Notes: generated from the letters alone by a model not told the origin. A stretch of 64,000 bases of DNA from Vibrio splendidus (GCF_002873455.1 NZ_MCUN01000010.1:248001-312000), one strand, 5' to 3'. Positions 26,863 to 36,666 are shown, numbered from the stretch's first letter. A program made the numbers and translations.

Positions 26863-28758
26863 TTAATTTCCGTTTAGAATACGCAGAACATCATCTGGGT
26901 TAGTTGTGTTCTGTAAGCATTCCACTGCTTCTTCGTCATCAAGTGAATTGGTAATAGCCATCAGCACCATGTTGTGCTCATCGCCTTGTGCGGCAATACC
27001 GATAACCATCTTCGCGATATCATCTTCATCTTCGCCCCACTGAATACCTTCAGGGTACTGACAGAAAACGATGCCGGTTTTTTGTACGTACTGTTTCGCT
27101 TCGATTGTGCCGTGTGGTACTGCGATAGACTCACCTAGGTAAGTAGACACAAGCTCTTCACGAGCAAACATGCCGTCTACGTATTCTGGTGATACGTTGC
27201 CAAGTTTTACTAATTGTTCGCCAGCAAACTTGATTGCGTCTTCTTTTTGAGTCGCTTTAAGGCCAAGGAAGATGCTGTCATCAGTGAGTGCAAGCTTGTT
27301 GCCTTTTTGTGCTGGAGCCGGAGCTTCTACTTTCGCTTCACCACTTTGAGCATTCGTAGACTGAGCATCTACAAGTTCTACAACTAGCTGGTCGTAAACG
27401 CCGCCGTCTAAGAAGTTGCTTAGAGACATATGCATCGCACCTGGTACAGTTTTACGAGCACGGTCTGTTAAGTCTTTATGCGTAATAACAATTTGCGAAT
27501 CAGCCGGTAGGTTGTTGATTGCGTAGTTGGTTACTTCAATGTCTAGGCCAGCTGTTGCTACTTTTTTACGTAGCAGACCCGCACCCATCGCACTTGAACC
27601 CATACCCGCGTCACATGCTACATAAACTGCTTTTACATCTGCTAGGTTTACGTTTGCTTCTGATGCAGCACCTTTAGACGACGCTTTCATGTCTTTCATC
27701 TGTGCAGACGCTTTTTCTAGAGAGTCTTCGTCATCACCTTGAGCTGAAGTCTTAAGTAGGATTGAAGCCACTACGAAAGATACTGCTGTTGCTGCGATAA
27801 CTGACAATACAACACCGATGTAAGAACCTTTTGGCGTCATCAGTAAGACTGCGAAGATAGAACCTGGTGATGCTGGAGATATAAGGCCAGAATCGAACAT
27901 TACGTTAGTGAATACGCCAGCCATACCACCTGCGATTACCGCAAGAATTAGACGTGGGTTCATTAGAACGTAAGGGAAGTAAATTTCGTGGATACCACCT
28001 AGGAAGTGGATGATTGATGCACCAGCCGCAGATTGCTTCGCGCTTCCTTTACCAAACACCATGTAAGCAAGTAGAAGACCAAAACCAGGACCTGGGTTCG
28101 CCTCAATTAGGAAGAAAATCGAACGACCAATTTCTTCCGATTGCTGGATACCTAGTGGAGAAAAGATACCGTGGTTGATTGCGTTGTTTAGGAATAGAAT
28201 TTTCGCAGGTTCAACAAAGATAGATGCTAGAGGTAATGCACCCGCATCTACCATTGCGTTTACGCCAGCAGCAAGTCCGCCAGATAGAATCTTAACCGCA
28301 GGACCAATCACGATGAACGCGATGATCGCACAGATCATGCCGATGATACCGGCAGAGAAGTTGTTCACTAGCATTTCGAAACCACTCTTCACTTTACCGT
28401 GAACAGCTTCATCGAATTTCTTAATTGCGATACCACCTAGTGGACCTACAATCATTGCACCCATGAACATTGGGATATCAGTACCAACGATAACACCCAT
28501 TGTCGTGATGGCACCCACTACCGCACCGCGGTCACCACCAACCATTTTACCACCGGTGTAACCAATCAATAGTGGCAGTAGGTATGTAATCATAGGACCA
28601 ACCATTGATGCTAACGTTTCGTTAGGCCACCAACCTGTTGGGATGAATAGTGCAGTAATGAAACCCCACGCAATAAATGCGCCGATGTTTGGCATTACCA
28701 TATTGGATAAGAAACGACCAAAGTTTTGAACCTTAATCTTTGCTTCTGGTGATAACAT
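26863..28758 (-). CDS. mtlA: Mannitol-specific PTS transporter EIICBA
   Basis: The 631-residue PTS permease has all three domains: membrane IIC (about residues 10-345), IIB (about 375-470, phosphorylated Cys in ACDAGMGSSAMG) and IIA (about 490-630, active His in SIAVPHGTIE). It takes up and phosphorylates mannitol. The start MLSPEAK at 28758 is chosen because the family begins here; the open frame continues upstream without start signals. The ribosome site is weak (GGTTCTACCT), consistent with translational control of the leader as reported for Vibrio mtlA. Confidence 0.95.
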   Translation of the reverse strand: MLSPEAKIKVQNFGRFLSNMVMPNIGAFIAWGFITALFIPTGWWPNETLASMVGPMITYLLPLLIGYTGGKMVGGDRGAVVGAITTMGVIVGTDIPMFMGAMIVGPLGGIAIKKFDEAVHGKVKSGFEMLVNNFSAGIIGMICAIIAFIVIGPAVKILSGGLAAGVNAMVDAGALPLASIFVEPAKILFLNNAINHGIFSPLGIQQSEEIGRSIFFLIEANPGPGFGLLLAYMVFGKGSAKQSAAGASIIHFLGGIHEIYFPYVLMNPRLILAVIAGGMAGVFTNVMFDSGLISPASPGSIFAVLLMTPKGSYIGVVLSVIAATAVSFVVASILLKTSAQGDDEDSLEKASAQMKDMKASSKGAASEANVNLADVKAVYVACDAGMGSSAMGAGLLRKKVATAGLDIEVTNYAINNLPADSQIVITHKDLTDRARKTVPGAMHMSLSNFLDGGVYDQLVVELVDAQSTNAQSGEAKVEAPAPAQKGNKLALTDDSIFLGLKATQKEDAIKFAGEQLVKLGNVSPEYVDGMFAREELVSTYLGESIAVPHGTIEAKQYVQKTGIVFCQYPEGIQWGEDEDDIAKMVIGIAAQGDEHNMVLMAITNSLDDEEAVECLQNTTNPDDVLRILNGN

Positions 28759-28865
28759 AGGTAGAACCCCGTAATGTATTGGTTGGTCAAATGACCGAAA
28801 GTGTGTACTCAAAAGTCGATTAAAATGTATCACAACATTTCCAAAATGCACCTCAACCCAATTTT

Positions 28866-28881
28866 AGTGACGAGCATCACA
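28866..28881. promoter_or_regulatory. CRP-cAMP site for mtlA
   Basis: AGTGACGAGCATCACA matches TGTGA-N6-TCACA at nine of ten fixed positions and sits about 60 bp before the inferred mtlA start point, a class I position. Confidence 0.7.
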
Positions 28882-29025
28882 CTCAAAAAACACTTTAGGG
28901 TTAACAAGAGTAATTTAGATCACAAAAACACCATGAATTAAAATTACAAAGGCAAATCAGTGAGAATAACTCTCATTTAATGGTGATATAGATCGCACTT
29001 TATTTTGTAATACTTAAAAATAAAT

Positions 29026-29041
29026 AGTGATTCAAATCACA
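29026..29041. promoter_or_regulatory. Second CRP-cAMP site upstream of mtlA
   Basis: AGTGATTCAAATCACA matches TGTGA-N6-TCACA at nine of ten fixed positions. It is about 220 bp from the inferred mtlA start; it might act on mtlA from a distance or on the gene at 29325. Confidence 0.65.
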
Positions 29042-29324
29042 TTTACAAAAAGATGGCACCTAAATTCCATTTATATCGCACAAAAGAACGCCGTATCACA
29101 CACAAGAGATATGCACCTAGATGACAAGAATTGCCATTTGTGTAATTTAATTACAAAAAAGAGCGACATTTCCCATAACGTCAAAATAAGACATGACTTT
29201 CTACTAAAAACATAGACCAGTGAACTGCAGTTAGTATCAACAGTTGTGTTATTGTATTTATCTATTCTATACAACAGCCCCTCAACATTATTCAGCAGTT
29301 CTACTGCTAATTGAGAAATAAACT

Positions 29325-30191
29325 ATGCCAGACAAAATTTCCACATCCGCACTCGCTAAACAAAAAGGCATAGAAGCTAAAACTTTATTTAGCGATCTAA
29401 AATCGGCGGGTTACATCGTGCGCTCACAAGAACGCTGGGTTCTCACAGAACGAGGAGAAAGCTTTGGTGGGGAATACATCGAGCACAAGAAGTTCGGTGT
29501 CTTTATTGTCTGGCCAGAGAAACTGCTTATCGATTTGGATTCATTCTCAGGAAACACATTGACCGCCACTCAGCTCGGCGGTGCCTTTCAGCTCAGTGCA
29601 AAGAAAATCAACTTATTGCTCAATGAGCTTGGCTGGATAACAAAAGAAGACGACGGCTGGCATGTCACCTCTACAGGCTTAAAAGCCGGTGGTGAACAAA
29701 GGGAAGACAAAGCCACTCAAAACTTATTTGTGGTTTGGCACGATTCGTTGGTTCGCAATAAACGTTTGAAGCAATCTGTTGTCGAATTTCTAGGGCATGA
29801 TGCTGAAAGCCACTCTACCGATGTGTCATTTTCCAGTTTTCGTCAGAAGTTTGAAGCGAAGCACCGAAGCTTAGATGGACATTATGTGCGTTCAAAAGGC
29901 GAGCTGATCATCGATAACTGGCTTTATATGGCGGGAGTGGTTCATGCCTATGAACGTCCGCTGCCGATATCAAAAGAAGTAATGAGCGATTTCTATCTGC
30001 CAAGCGGCAAGGTATACATTCAGTTCTGGGGAACAGATTCAGGCCCTATAGAAGAGGACAAACGAAGTGCGACCAAGAAAGTTTACCAAGAGCATGGTTT
30101 TAGCTTGATTGAACTTAACCCTGAAGATATCCCAAACCTCGACAGCGTACTTCCCTCTTTACTACGCCAATATGGAATCAAAGCGTACTAA
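29325..30191 (+). CDS. Winged-helix plus PD-(D/E)XK-like nuclease-fold protein
   Basis: The 288-residue protein has two small helix-turn-helix-like repeats (about 1-50 and 70-125), then a C-terminal region (about 185-285) like DUF559/Vsr-type PD-(D/E)XK nucleases: VRSKGELIIDNWLY (E193), HAYERPLP, SDFYLPSGKVYIQFWG (D222) and a Lys/Arg helix (ATKKVYQEHGF). The usual Glu in the IEFWG strand is Gln233, so catalysis may be lost or altered. Function is unknown; such genes in vibrios are sometimes mislabelled as glycerol kinase. It is divergent from mtlA. Confidence 0.65.
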   Translation: MPDKISTSALAKQKGIEAKTLFSDLKSAGYIVRSQERWVLTERGESFGGEYIEHKKFGVFIVWPEKLLIDLDSFSGNTLTATQLGGAFQLSAKKINLLLNELGWITKEDDGWHVTSTGLKAGGEQREDKATQNLFVVWHDSLVRNKRLKQSVVEFLGHDAESHSTDVSFSSFRQKFEAKHRSLDGHYVRSKGELIIDNWLYMAGVVHAYERPLPISKEVMSDFYLPSGKVYIQFWGTDSGPIEEDKRSATKKVYQEHGFSLIELNPEDIPNLDSVLPSLLRQYGIKAY

Positions 30192-30514
30192 CTGGCTGAT
30201 TTTCGAAAGCCAACACACATCTAGATCACACTAATTAAATCATTATGGACATTATTAACCATAGTGATTTGATGTGTTCGCTATTTTTCCCAAGCCAATC
30301 TTCTATTATCTTACACCCATCGACTTGAGCTACCGCAGATACTCGATTTATTGGGGCATGTTCGATAGCCATTTAAGCGTTCGGTCTTTTAGAGACTTAC
30401 TGTTCTAGAACGGTTTCTATAGAGATACAGCCAAAATGCGTTATCCGTTTATTGTTGACGTGACTGAACATAAAACCCTACAACATTTATTATTGATAGA
30501 TATTAGGATTCAAC
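30192..30514. other. Intergenic: imperfect inverted repeat and nitroreductase promoter
   Basis: This 323-bp region contains AAATCATTATGG/CCATAGTGATTT (30238-30271, 11 of 12 bp paired, no T-run), which may be a weak terminator or an operator. Otherwise AT-rich DNA with no gene recognised. Confidence 0.45.
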
Positions 30515-31171
30515 ATGACTCATCCAATCATTACTGATCTAAACACTCGTTACACAGCTAAAAAATACGATGCCGAAAAACGCATCTCTGCGGAAGACAT
30601 GGAAGTAATCAAAGAAGCACTTCGTTTGTCAGCTTCTTCTATCAACTCTCAGCCTTGGAAATTCATCATCATTGAGAGTGATGCAGCAAAACAACGCTTC
30701 CACAACACATTCGAAAACATGTTCCAGTTTAACCAACCACATGCGAAAGAAGCATCACACACGATCTTGTTCGCTCATGACCCTAAGTACACTAAAGAGA
30801 AATTCGCTAAACGCGCAGATACAGAAGTAAGCTCTGGTCACCTACCAGCTGAAATGTACGAGCAATTCTTAGGTGCTTACGCATTTGCAGAAATGAACAC
30901 AGATGAGACTGGTTTCAACGGTAACTGGACTAAGTCACAAGTTTACATCGCTCTGGGCAATACAATGCACACATTGGCTCGTCTTGGTATCGCTTCTACA
31001 CCTATGGAAGGCGTAGACGCTTCAATGATCGGCGAAGAATTTGCTGACGAACTAGAAGGCCACGTTGTTGATGTCGCGCTAGCTATCGGCTACCACAAAG
31101 ACGGCGAAGACTACAACCACGGTAAACCAAAAGCTCGCCTAGCTCTTGATGAAGTGGTTACAACACTGTAA
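30515..31171 (+). CDS. NAD(P)H nitroreductase / FMN reductase, FRase I type
   Basis: The 218-residue flavoprotein starts MTHPIITDLNTRYTAKKYD and has RLSASSINSQPWKFIIIESDAAKQRFH, nearly the pattern of Vibrio fischeri FRase I and of E. coli NfsB (FMN-binding RxSxxxxNxQPW). It reduces flavins, quinones or nitroaromatics with NAD(P)H; in luminous vibrios this type supplies FMNH2 to luciferase, but no lux genes are in the window. It is monocistronic, ending before a terminator. Confidence 0.93.
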   Translation: MTHPIITDLNTRYTAKKYDAEKRISAEDMEVIKEALRLSASSINSQPWKFIIIESDAAKQRFHNTFENMFQFNQPHAKEASHTILFAHDPKYTKEKFAKRADTEVSSGHLPAEMYEQFLGAYAFAEMNTDETGFNGNWTKSQVYIALGNTMHTLARLGIASTPMEGVDASMIGEEFADELEGHVVDVALAIGYHKDGEDYNHGKPKARLALDEVVTTL

Positions 31172-31235
31172 TAGCTCTAATGCATTATGTGCTAATAGCT
31201 CCAATGCATTATGTATTAATAGCTACAATGCTTAA
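31172..31235. repeat. Direct repeats after the nitroreductase gene
   Basis: TAATAGCTCTAATGCATTATGTGC recurs as TAATAGCTCCAATGCATTATGT and again as a shorter copy (TAATAGCTACAATGC). Unit length is about 26 bp, about 2.5 copies, in the 3' untranslated region. The remainder of the 393-bp gap 31172-31564 holds the terminator and the norV control region. Confidence 0.75.
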
Positions 31236-31330
31236 CTGCTACAACGCTTTAATCTTTAAAACGCTTTTTCGTTTTTCAAAAATATAGTTTTAACAGCACT
31301 TTAGACTGTTAAATTACACTGCCTTGTTTT

Positions 31331-31356
31331 GGCCAGACACTCGTCTGGCCTTTTTT
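31331..31356 (+). terminator. Terminator after the nitroreductase gene
   Basis: GGCCAGAC-ACTC-GTCTGGCC is followed by TTTTTT. Confidence 0.94.
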
Positions 31357-31400
31357 ATTCCTGCGATTTAAGACCTTGAGTAGCCCTAGCACAATTATTA

Positions 31401-31411
31401 GTCATAAAGAC
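31401..31411. promoter_or_regulatory. NorR site 1 upstream of norV
   Basis: GTCATAAAGAC fits the NorR core GT-N7-AC and shares GTCA...AGAC with site 2. It is about 100 bp upstream of the sigma-54 promoter, where an enhancer-binding protein acts. Confidence 0.7.
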
Positions 31412-31445
31412 ACTTAAGATTCATTTTGATTACACAACACAGGCA

Positions 31446-31456
31446 GTCAAAAAGAC
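31446..31456. promoter_or_regulatory. NorR site 2 upstream of norV
   Basis: GTCAAAAAGAC is a second GT-N7-AC element 45 bp from the first (about four helical turns). A third site, as in E. coli, was not recognised. Confidence 0.7.
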
Positions 31457-31511
31457 ACAACAAGAAGATCAAAAACCAAACAAGTCCATTTAAAACAACA
31501 CCTTAAAAACA

Positions 31512-31527
31512 TGGCACAGCTAATGCA
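31512..31527 (+). promoter_or_regulatory. Sigma-54 promoter of norVW
   Basis: TGGCACAGCTAATGCA has the -24 GG and -12 GC dinucleotides exactly 10 bp apart and a perfect TGGCAC element. It is 38 bp before the norV start and preceded by two NorR-type sites. Confidence 0.85.
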
Positions 31528-31564
31528 ATGATGAGCTTAGATATTTAAATAAGGTATTATCATT

Positions 31565-33094
31565 ATGACTATTCACGTTAAATCAAATGTTCACTGGGTC
31601 GGCGTCCACGATTGGGAAACAGAACACTTCCATGGTAAGGAATACCACATGAACAAAGGTACAAGTTATAACTCGTATCTGATTCGTGAAGAGAAAACGG
31701 TGCTAGTTGATACTGTTGACCATCGCTTTACTGAGCAATTCCTTGCAAACCTTGAGATGGAAATCGACATCAACGAGATCGACTACATCATTTGTCAGCA
31801 TGCAGAAGAAGACCATTCAGGTGCTCTTTCTGCGCTCCTAGCCAAAATTCCGAACACACCCGTCTACTGCACCGAAGCAGGTGTTAACTCCATTGTTGGC
31901 CATCATCACCAACCAGACTGGAACTTCAGAACCGTTAAAACCGGCGACACACTTGACGTGGGTAACGGTAAACAGCTTATCTTTGTCGAAATGAAAATGT
32001 TGCACTGGCCAGATTCAATGGCGACTTACCTGACTGGCGATGAAATTCTGTTCAGTAACGACGCTTTTGGTCAGCACTACTGTGACGAAAATCTATTCAA
32101 TGATCAACTAGACCAAGTCGAACTGCATGACCAATGTCTGCGTTATTTCTCGAACATCCTCACACCTTTCGCGCCTTTGGTGAAAGCGAAGATAGAAGAA
32201 GTGCTCAGCTTAGGTGTACCTATCGATGTTATCGCAACCTCTCATGGTTGTATTTGGCGCGACAACGCAACGCAAATCGTTGAGCAGTATTACGAGTGGT
32301 CTAAAGCCTACAAAGAAGATCGTATCACCATTGTTTACGACACTATGTCGAACAACACTCGCATGATGGCTGACGCAATCGCAAAAGGTATCCGTAAAGG
32401 CAGCCCAGAAACAGCAATCAAAGTTTTCAATATATCTAAACACGACAAGAACGACATTCTTGCCAATATCTTCCGTTCAAAGGGCGTGCTTGTTGGATCA
32501 TCGACCATGAACAACGTGATGATGCCACAAATCGCTGCACTACTAGAAGAGATCCACGGATTACGCTTTGCAGGTAAAAGAGCTGCAGCATTTGGTTCTT
32601 CAGGTTGGACGGGGGGCGCAGTAAAACGTATCGACGCTCGCTTACATGAAGCTAACTTCGAAGTCAGTGCGCCACAACACATCCACTGGAAACCTGACAC
32701 AGACGCACTTCGCCAGTGTATTGACTACGGAATGACACTTGCAGAAGTTTGGCGTGTAGAAGCAGGTGAAGTGAGCACACCAAAACAAGTATCACGTAAT
32801 GTAACACCGCTTGAAGCCACACCAGCACCGGCACCAACACTAAGACCAACACAAACAAGCACGACGGCAGAACTCAGAGACACGACAGAGCAGAAGCCTG
32901 AAGTTGCTCAAGATAAGCCAGTACACGGAGCAGACTGCACTTGCTGGCGTTGTACTGTTTGTGAATGGGTGTACGACCCACAATTGGGTGAACCCTACCA
33001 AGGCGTTGAACCAGGAACACCTTGGGCACAAGTGCCTGATGATTTCCTTTGCCCAGAATGCCATTTAGGCAAAGAAGTGTTTGTGGAGAAATAG
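31565..33094 (+). CDS. norV: Anaerobic nitric oxide reductase flavorubredoxin
   Basis: The 509-residue enzyme has a metallo-beta-lactamase-like diiron domain (about residues 1-250, motif [10 protein letters not shown]), a flavodoxin domain (about 253-395) and a C-terminal rubredoxin (about 455-509, CTVC and CPEC pairs). It reduces NO to N2O under low oxygen using electrons from NorW. The linker (about 410-450) is rich in Pro, Ala and Thr. It is followed one base after its stop by norW and driven by the sigma-54 promoter. Confidence 0.97.
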   Translation: MTIHVKSNVHWVGVHDWETEHFHGKEYHMNKGTSYNSYLIREEKTVLVDTVDHRFTEQFLANLEMEIDINEIDYIICQHAEEDHSGALSALLAKIPNTPVYCTEAGVNSIVGHHHQPDWNFRTVKTGDTLDVGNGKQLIFVEMKMLHWPDSMATYLTGDEILFSNDAFGQHYCDENLFNDQLDQVELHDQCLRYFSNILTPFAPLVKAKIEEVLSLGVPIDVIATSHGCIWRDNATQIVEQYYEWSKAYKEDRITIVYDTMSNNTRMMADAIAKGIRKGSPETAIKVFNISKHDKNDILANIFRSKGVLVGSSTMNNVMMPQIAALLEEIHGLRFAGKRAAAFGSSGWTGGAVKRIDARLHEANFEVSAPQHIHWKPDTDALRQCIDYGMTLAEVWRVEAGEVSTPKQVSRNVTPLEATPAPAPTLRPTQTSTTAELRDTTEQKPEVAQDKPVHGADCTCWRCTVCEWVYDPQLGEPYQGVEPGTPWAQVPDDFLCPECHLGKEVFVEK

Positions 33095-33095
33095 C

Positions 33096-34286
33096 ATGTC
33101 GAACATTGTGATTGTGGGCGGCGGTTTCGCTGCCCTACAAACCATAAAGATGGTACGTAAAATTGACCAAGACGTCGCGATTACTATGATCACGGCAGAT
33201 GCAGGGGTTGAGTACAGTAAGCCGAATCTTTCACACGCATTCAGCCAGGCTCAAACACCACAAGCGTTAGCCGTTAATAACGCTCAGCAATTGGCAGAGC
33301 AGTACAACGTGGTCATCAAAACCGGGGTGTTAGTCAACGAAATAGATACCAAGCAGCAGTGTGTTCATGTTGACGGACAAACTATCCATTATTCGAAATT
33401 GGTATTAGCAACGGGCGCGACGCCTTTCATACCACCAGCGGAAGGGCTTAAACACAGCGCAACCATTACGTTAAATAGTTTAGAAGAGTTCGAGAAACAC
33501 AAAGCTGAGGTTGATGACGCTACACGCATCACAGTGATTGGTGGAGGCTTGATCGGAGTCGAGCTTGCATTCGACCTTCAAATTGCGGGTAAAGATGTCA
33601 CGATTATCGAACCCGCAAGTTATCTATTGAACAGCCTTGTGCCGCCTTTCGTTTCGCTTGAGTTGGAAAGAGAACTGACAAAAGCAGGGGTTACCGTTGA
33701 AACGGACTCTGCGATTTGTCGAGCGACTTACCTGAACGATGGAGTCAGGCTACAAACTACCGCTTCTCGATTAATACAAGCAGATACCGTGATTGCAGCA
33801 GCAGGATTAAGGCCAAATACGGCTTTAGCCACGCAAGCGGGTATAGAAGTAAACAAAGGCATTGTGGTCGATGACACCCTGAAAACCAGTGCCCACAATG
33901 TGTACGCGATTGGTGACTGCGCCGAAATTGAAGGCCGCGTGATGGCCTATTTGCAGCCCGCCATTTTGTCTGCAAACGTGTTGGCTCAACAACTCTTGAG
34001 GGAAGAAAAGAATTTTTCGATAGTTGAAGAGAAGCTCTCGATGACAAAAACCAAGTTCAGCTTACCCCATATGATCACCAAGGTGAAAACACCGAGTTAT
34101 CCTATTCAACTGGCCGGTCGTGATATTCACACAACCCAGAGTTGGGAAACACGATTTGAACCTAACGGGCTTATCGCTAAAGGCTTCAATGAAGATAACC
34201 AGTTGGTTGGATTCATTGTGACGGGAGAGCACACCAAAGCGGCGTTCTCTCTGCTCAAAGAGCTACAGGCAAGCTCACCCGCATAG
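33096..34286 (+). CDS. norW: NADH:flavorubredoxin reductase
   Basis: This 396-residue FAD protein transfers electrons from NADH to the rubredoxin domain of NorV. It has an N-terminal FAD motif (IVIVGGGFAALQ), a central NADH motif (ITVIGGGLIGVELAFDL) and the late NVYAIGDCAEI FAD block. The ATG at 33096, one base after the norV stop, is used; an open-frame start 15 bases earlier lies inside norV. It is in an operon with norV and ends at a terminator. Confidence 0.95.
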   Translation: MSNIVIVGGGFAALQTIKMVRKIDQDVAITMITADAGVEYSKPNLSHAFSQAQTPQALAVNNAQQLAEQYNVVIKTGVLVNEIDTKQQCVHVDGQTIHYSKLVLATGATPFIPPAEGLKHSATITLNSLEEFEKHKAEVDDATRITVIGGGLIGVELAFDLQIAGKDVTIIEPASYLLNSLVPPFVSLELERELTKAGVTVETDSAICRATYLNDGVRLQTTASRLIQADTVIAAAGLRPNTALATQAGIEVNKGIVVDDTLKTSAHNVYAIGDCAEIEGRVMAYLQPAILSANVLAQQLLREEKNFSIVEEKLSMTKTKFSLPHMITKVKTPSYPIQLAGRDIHTTQSWETRFEPNGLIAKGFNEDNQLVGFIVTGEHTKAAFSLLKELQASSPA

Positions 34287-34335
34287 GCTCAATAATATAC
34301 GTTGAATAAAATAAGCGGCATTCGCTAAAACAAAA

Positions 34336-34360
34336 AAAGCCAGTCAATCGACTGGCTTTC
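34336..34360. terminator. Terminator between norW and gltS
   Basis: AAAGCCAGTC-AATC-GACTGGCTTT has A-rich and T-containing flanks and lies between convergent genes. Confidence 0.88.
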
Positions 34361-34395
34361 TTGTATCTGCATACTTCGTTATTGGTGCGTTCGCA

Positions 34396-35622
34396 CTATC
34401 CAATAAACGAAATGTAACCTTGTAGGATGATCAGGTTAACGATATCGATAAAGAAGGCACCTACGATTGGCACAACCATGAAAGCTTGTGGCGACGGACC
34501 GAATCGGTTCACCAAAGAACCCATGTTCATTACTGCTGTTGGTGTTGCACCTAGGCCGAAACCACAGTGACCACCCGCCATAACCGCTGCGTCGTAGTTA
34601 GAACCCATGACTTTGAACGTCACAAAGTAAGAGAAGATACCCAACACCACAGCCTGAACCGCAAGGATAACCAAGAACGGAATCGCAAGGTCAAAGATGT
34701 TCCAAAGCTTAAGGCTCATTAGCGCCATAGCTAAAAACAGCGACAATGACACCGTACCAAGAATATCGACCGTTTCGCTGTCGGTTTTATGCAGCTTAGT
34801 CACTTCAAAAACGTTAGTGATGAACACACCGATAAACAACGCGTAAACGAAGTCAGGAATCATCAACCAAGAAATTTCAAAAGTCGCCACCCACTGCTCT
34901 AAGTATTTCGCACCCGTGATACAGATAAGAAGAATGAATAAGACTTCAATCACCTTCTTCGCTGTCACTTTGTCTTCTTCATACTCGTTGTAAGTAACAA
35001 GTTCAGGAAAACGCTCGTGGGTTTGCGTGCCAGTGCCATACTCGGATTCAAGCTGGTTTTTATCAATCAGCTTTTGGGCTACTGGACTACCGATAATACC
35101 ACCGATAATCAAACCAAACGTCGCTGAAGCCATCGCGATCTCTAGAGTATTGGCAATGCCAAACGTGTCTGAAAAAGTTTGAGACCAAGCTGCGCCCGTA
35201 CCGTGACCACCAGAAAGCGTGATAGAACCAGCAATCAAACCCATCAAGGGTTCAAGGCCTAGTGCCGTCGCAAGTGTTACCCCTACACCGTTTTGGATAA
35301 TGATGTAAACCGAAGCCACCCCTAAGAATAGGAATACCTTAGCACCACCTTTAATCAGCTGCGTGTAGTTAGCCGCAAGGCCGACCGTTGCAAAGAACAT
35401 CAACATAAACGTGTTCTGCAAGGGCAAGGAGAACTCAAGATCAAGGCCGTTAAAGTGCAGGGCTGTAATAGCAAAAGCGACAATCAAGCCGCCGACAATG
35501 GGCTCTGGGATGTTGTACTTTTTGAGAACCGGAAGCTTTGCATTGACGAAATGACCTAGAAACAAAACACTAATCGCGATTAGGAAGGATTCTAGTGGTC
35601 CAATTGAAATTAATTGATTCAT
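34396..35622 (-). CDS. gltS: Sodium/glutamate symporter
   Basis: This 408-residue inner-membrane protein has two repeats with the GltS glycine-rich re-entrant loops ITLSGGHGTGAAWSQTF and MAGGHCGFGLGATPTAVMNM. Length and motifs match E. coli GltS, which imports glutamate with Na+. It is monocistronic; the stop is close to the norW terminator. Confidence 0.96.
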   Translation of the reverse strand: MNQLISIGPLESFLIAISVLFLGHFVNAKLPVLKKYNIPEPIVGGLIVAFAITALHFNGLDLEFSLPLQNTFMLMFFATVGLAANYTQLIKGGAKVFLFLGVASVYIIIQNGVGVTLATALGLEPLMGLIAGSITLSGGHGTGAAWSQTFSDTFGIANTLEIAMASATFGLIIGGIIGSPVAQKLIDKNQLESEYGTGTQTHERFPELVTYNEYEEDKVTAKKVIEVLFILLICITGAKYLEQWVATFEISWLMIPDFVYALFIGVFITNVFEVTKLHKTDSETVDILGTVSLSLFLAMALMSLKLWNIFDLAIPFLVILAVQAVVLGIFSYFVTFKVMGSNYDAAVMAGGHCGFGLGATPTAVMNMGSLVNRFGPSPQAFMVVPIVGAFFIDIVNLIILQGYISFIG

Positions 35623-35938
35623 ATAACCTCTATTTTTTTACGTTCTCATCTTCCTTAATGAGTCTAGTTTTATCTGTAATTATCTGTGCTGCTCTACCTA
35701 TATTTATACAAACTGGAGAGAAATTGTAGATTCGAAAAGTGAACACATTACTGCGCTCACTTGGTGCCATGTTAGTGACACGTTAACTTTTATAAGAGGT
35801 AAAAGGATTTGTGACAATAATCACCTCCAAAAAGTTGATAACGGCGTGAGTATCCTTGCCGCTGACTCTGCTTTTTTAATACTTAAAAAAGCAAAAAGGA
35901 GCTATTGCTAGCTCCTCTTTCATCACCATCACTGGTAA
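35623..35938. other. Intergenic: gltS promoter and yibL terminator
   Basis: This 316-bp gap between two minus-strand genes contains the gltS promoter region near 35640-35800 and the yibL terminator. No other structure was recognised. Confidence 0.5.
35885..35921 (-). terminator. Terminator of yibL
   Basis: On the minus strand GAGGAGCTAG-CAA-TAGCTCC is followed by TTTTTGCTTTTTT. It lies just downstream of the yibL stop. Confidence 0.88.
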
Positions 35939-36295
35939 TTAGAATTTTTTCGGTGCGTAACCAGTCATAACCTCAATGCGAAGCTCTTTACCGATCTTCG
36001 TCATTGGGTGAACAATCACGAGCCCTTTGACAGACTTCTTAAGTTTACCCATATCCGCTTGCTCTGCTTTTGTAATCTCACGGTTAAATGGCATATCAAC
36101 CAAAGACTTACGTTCTTGATTTACATCGAAGCTTTCTTTGTGTTTCAGCTGAGCAATTTTCTTGGTTAGCTTCTTAATCTCGTCTTCAAATTGACGAACA
36201 ACAGGACGATCATTACGAGTTTTAGCAGCCGCTAACTTGTTGCGACACTTGTCTAGACGGTTGTTAATTTGTTGAAGTTCGTTTTTAACACTCAT
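35939..36295 (-). CDS. yibL: YibL family ribosome-associated protein
   Basis: The 118-residue basic protein has a coiled-coil N-half (LQQINNRLDKCRNKLAAAKTR...KKLTKKIAQLKHK) and the family C-half VIVHPMTKIGKELRIEVMTGYAPKKF. YibL associates with ribosomes; its mechanism is not established. It is monocistronic with its own terminator. Confidence 0.88.
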   Translation of the reverse strand: MSVKNELQQINNRLDKCRNKLAAAKTRNDRPVVRQFEDEIKKLTKKIAQLKHKESFDVNQERKSLVDMPFNREITKAEQADMGKLKKSVKGLVIVHPMTKIGKELRIEVMTGYAPKKF

Positions 36296-36666
36296 AATAA
36301 TTTCCTAAGATTTAACAAGCCAATTCGGATTGGGGCGCGGAGTATAGCACAAGGGTTCACTTGAACCGAAATTTATCTATCAATTACCAACAGAAACGAA
36401 TCACATCAACACGGGTGATTCAGCTCGCCAATTCTTTGTGGCCGAACCTCAAAGCGGGTTATTCATTAACCGGCTAGTGTTGACTTCAAAAATTGCTCTC
36501 TTCAATACTTCAAAATTCAGTCTAAACTTGTACTCTAACTACAGTAGATAGCTTAAGTTAAGTGACGTTAAGTTACATAACTTGGGGTACGCGGCTTGAG
36601 TTACATAATTCAGTGGACTCACCTTAGCACCGAGTCTGATTCGTAACATAATCACAAGGATAACCG
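36296..36666. other. Intergenic: yibL and DUF4344 promoters
   Basis: This 371-bp divergent region contains a short imperfect direct repeat (AAGTTACATAACTT and GAGTTACATAATTC, near 36571-36612). No gene was recognised. Confidence 0.45.

Larger units (their letters stand above)
28759..29324. other. Intergenic: mtlA leader and control region
   Basis: This 566-bp AT-rich divergent region contains two strong CRP-like sites and a -10-like CATTTTAAT (minus strand, 28818-28826) giving an mtlA start near 28810. In V. cholerae the sRNA MtlS is made antisense to this leader; here no plus-strand terminator could be seen to define one. Confidence 0.5.
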
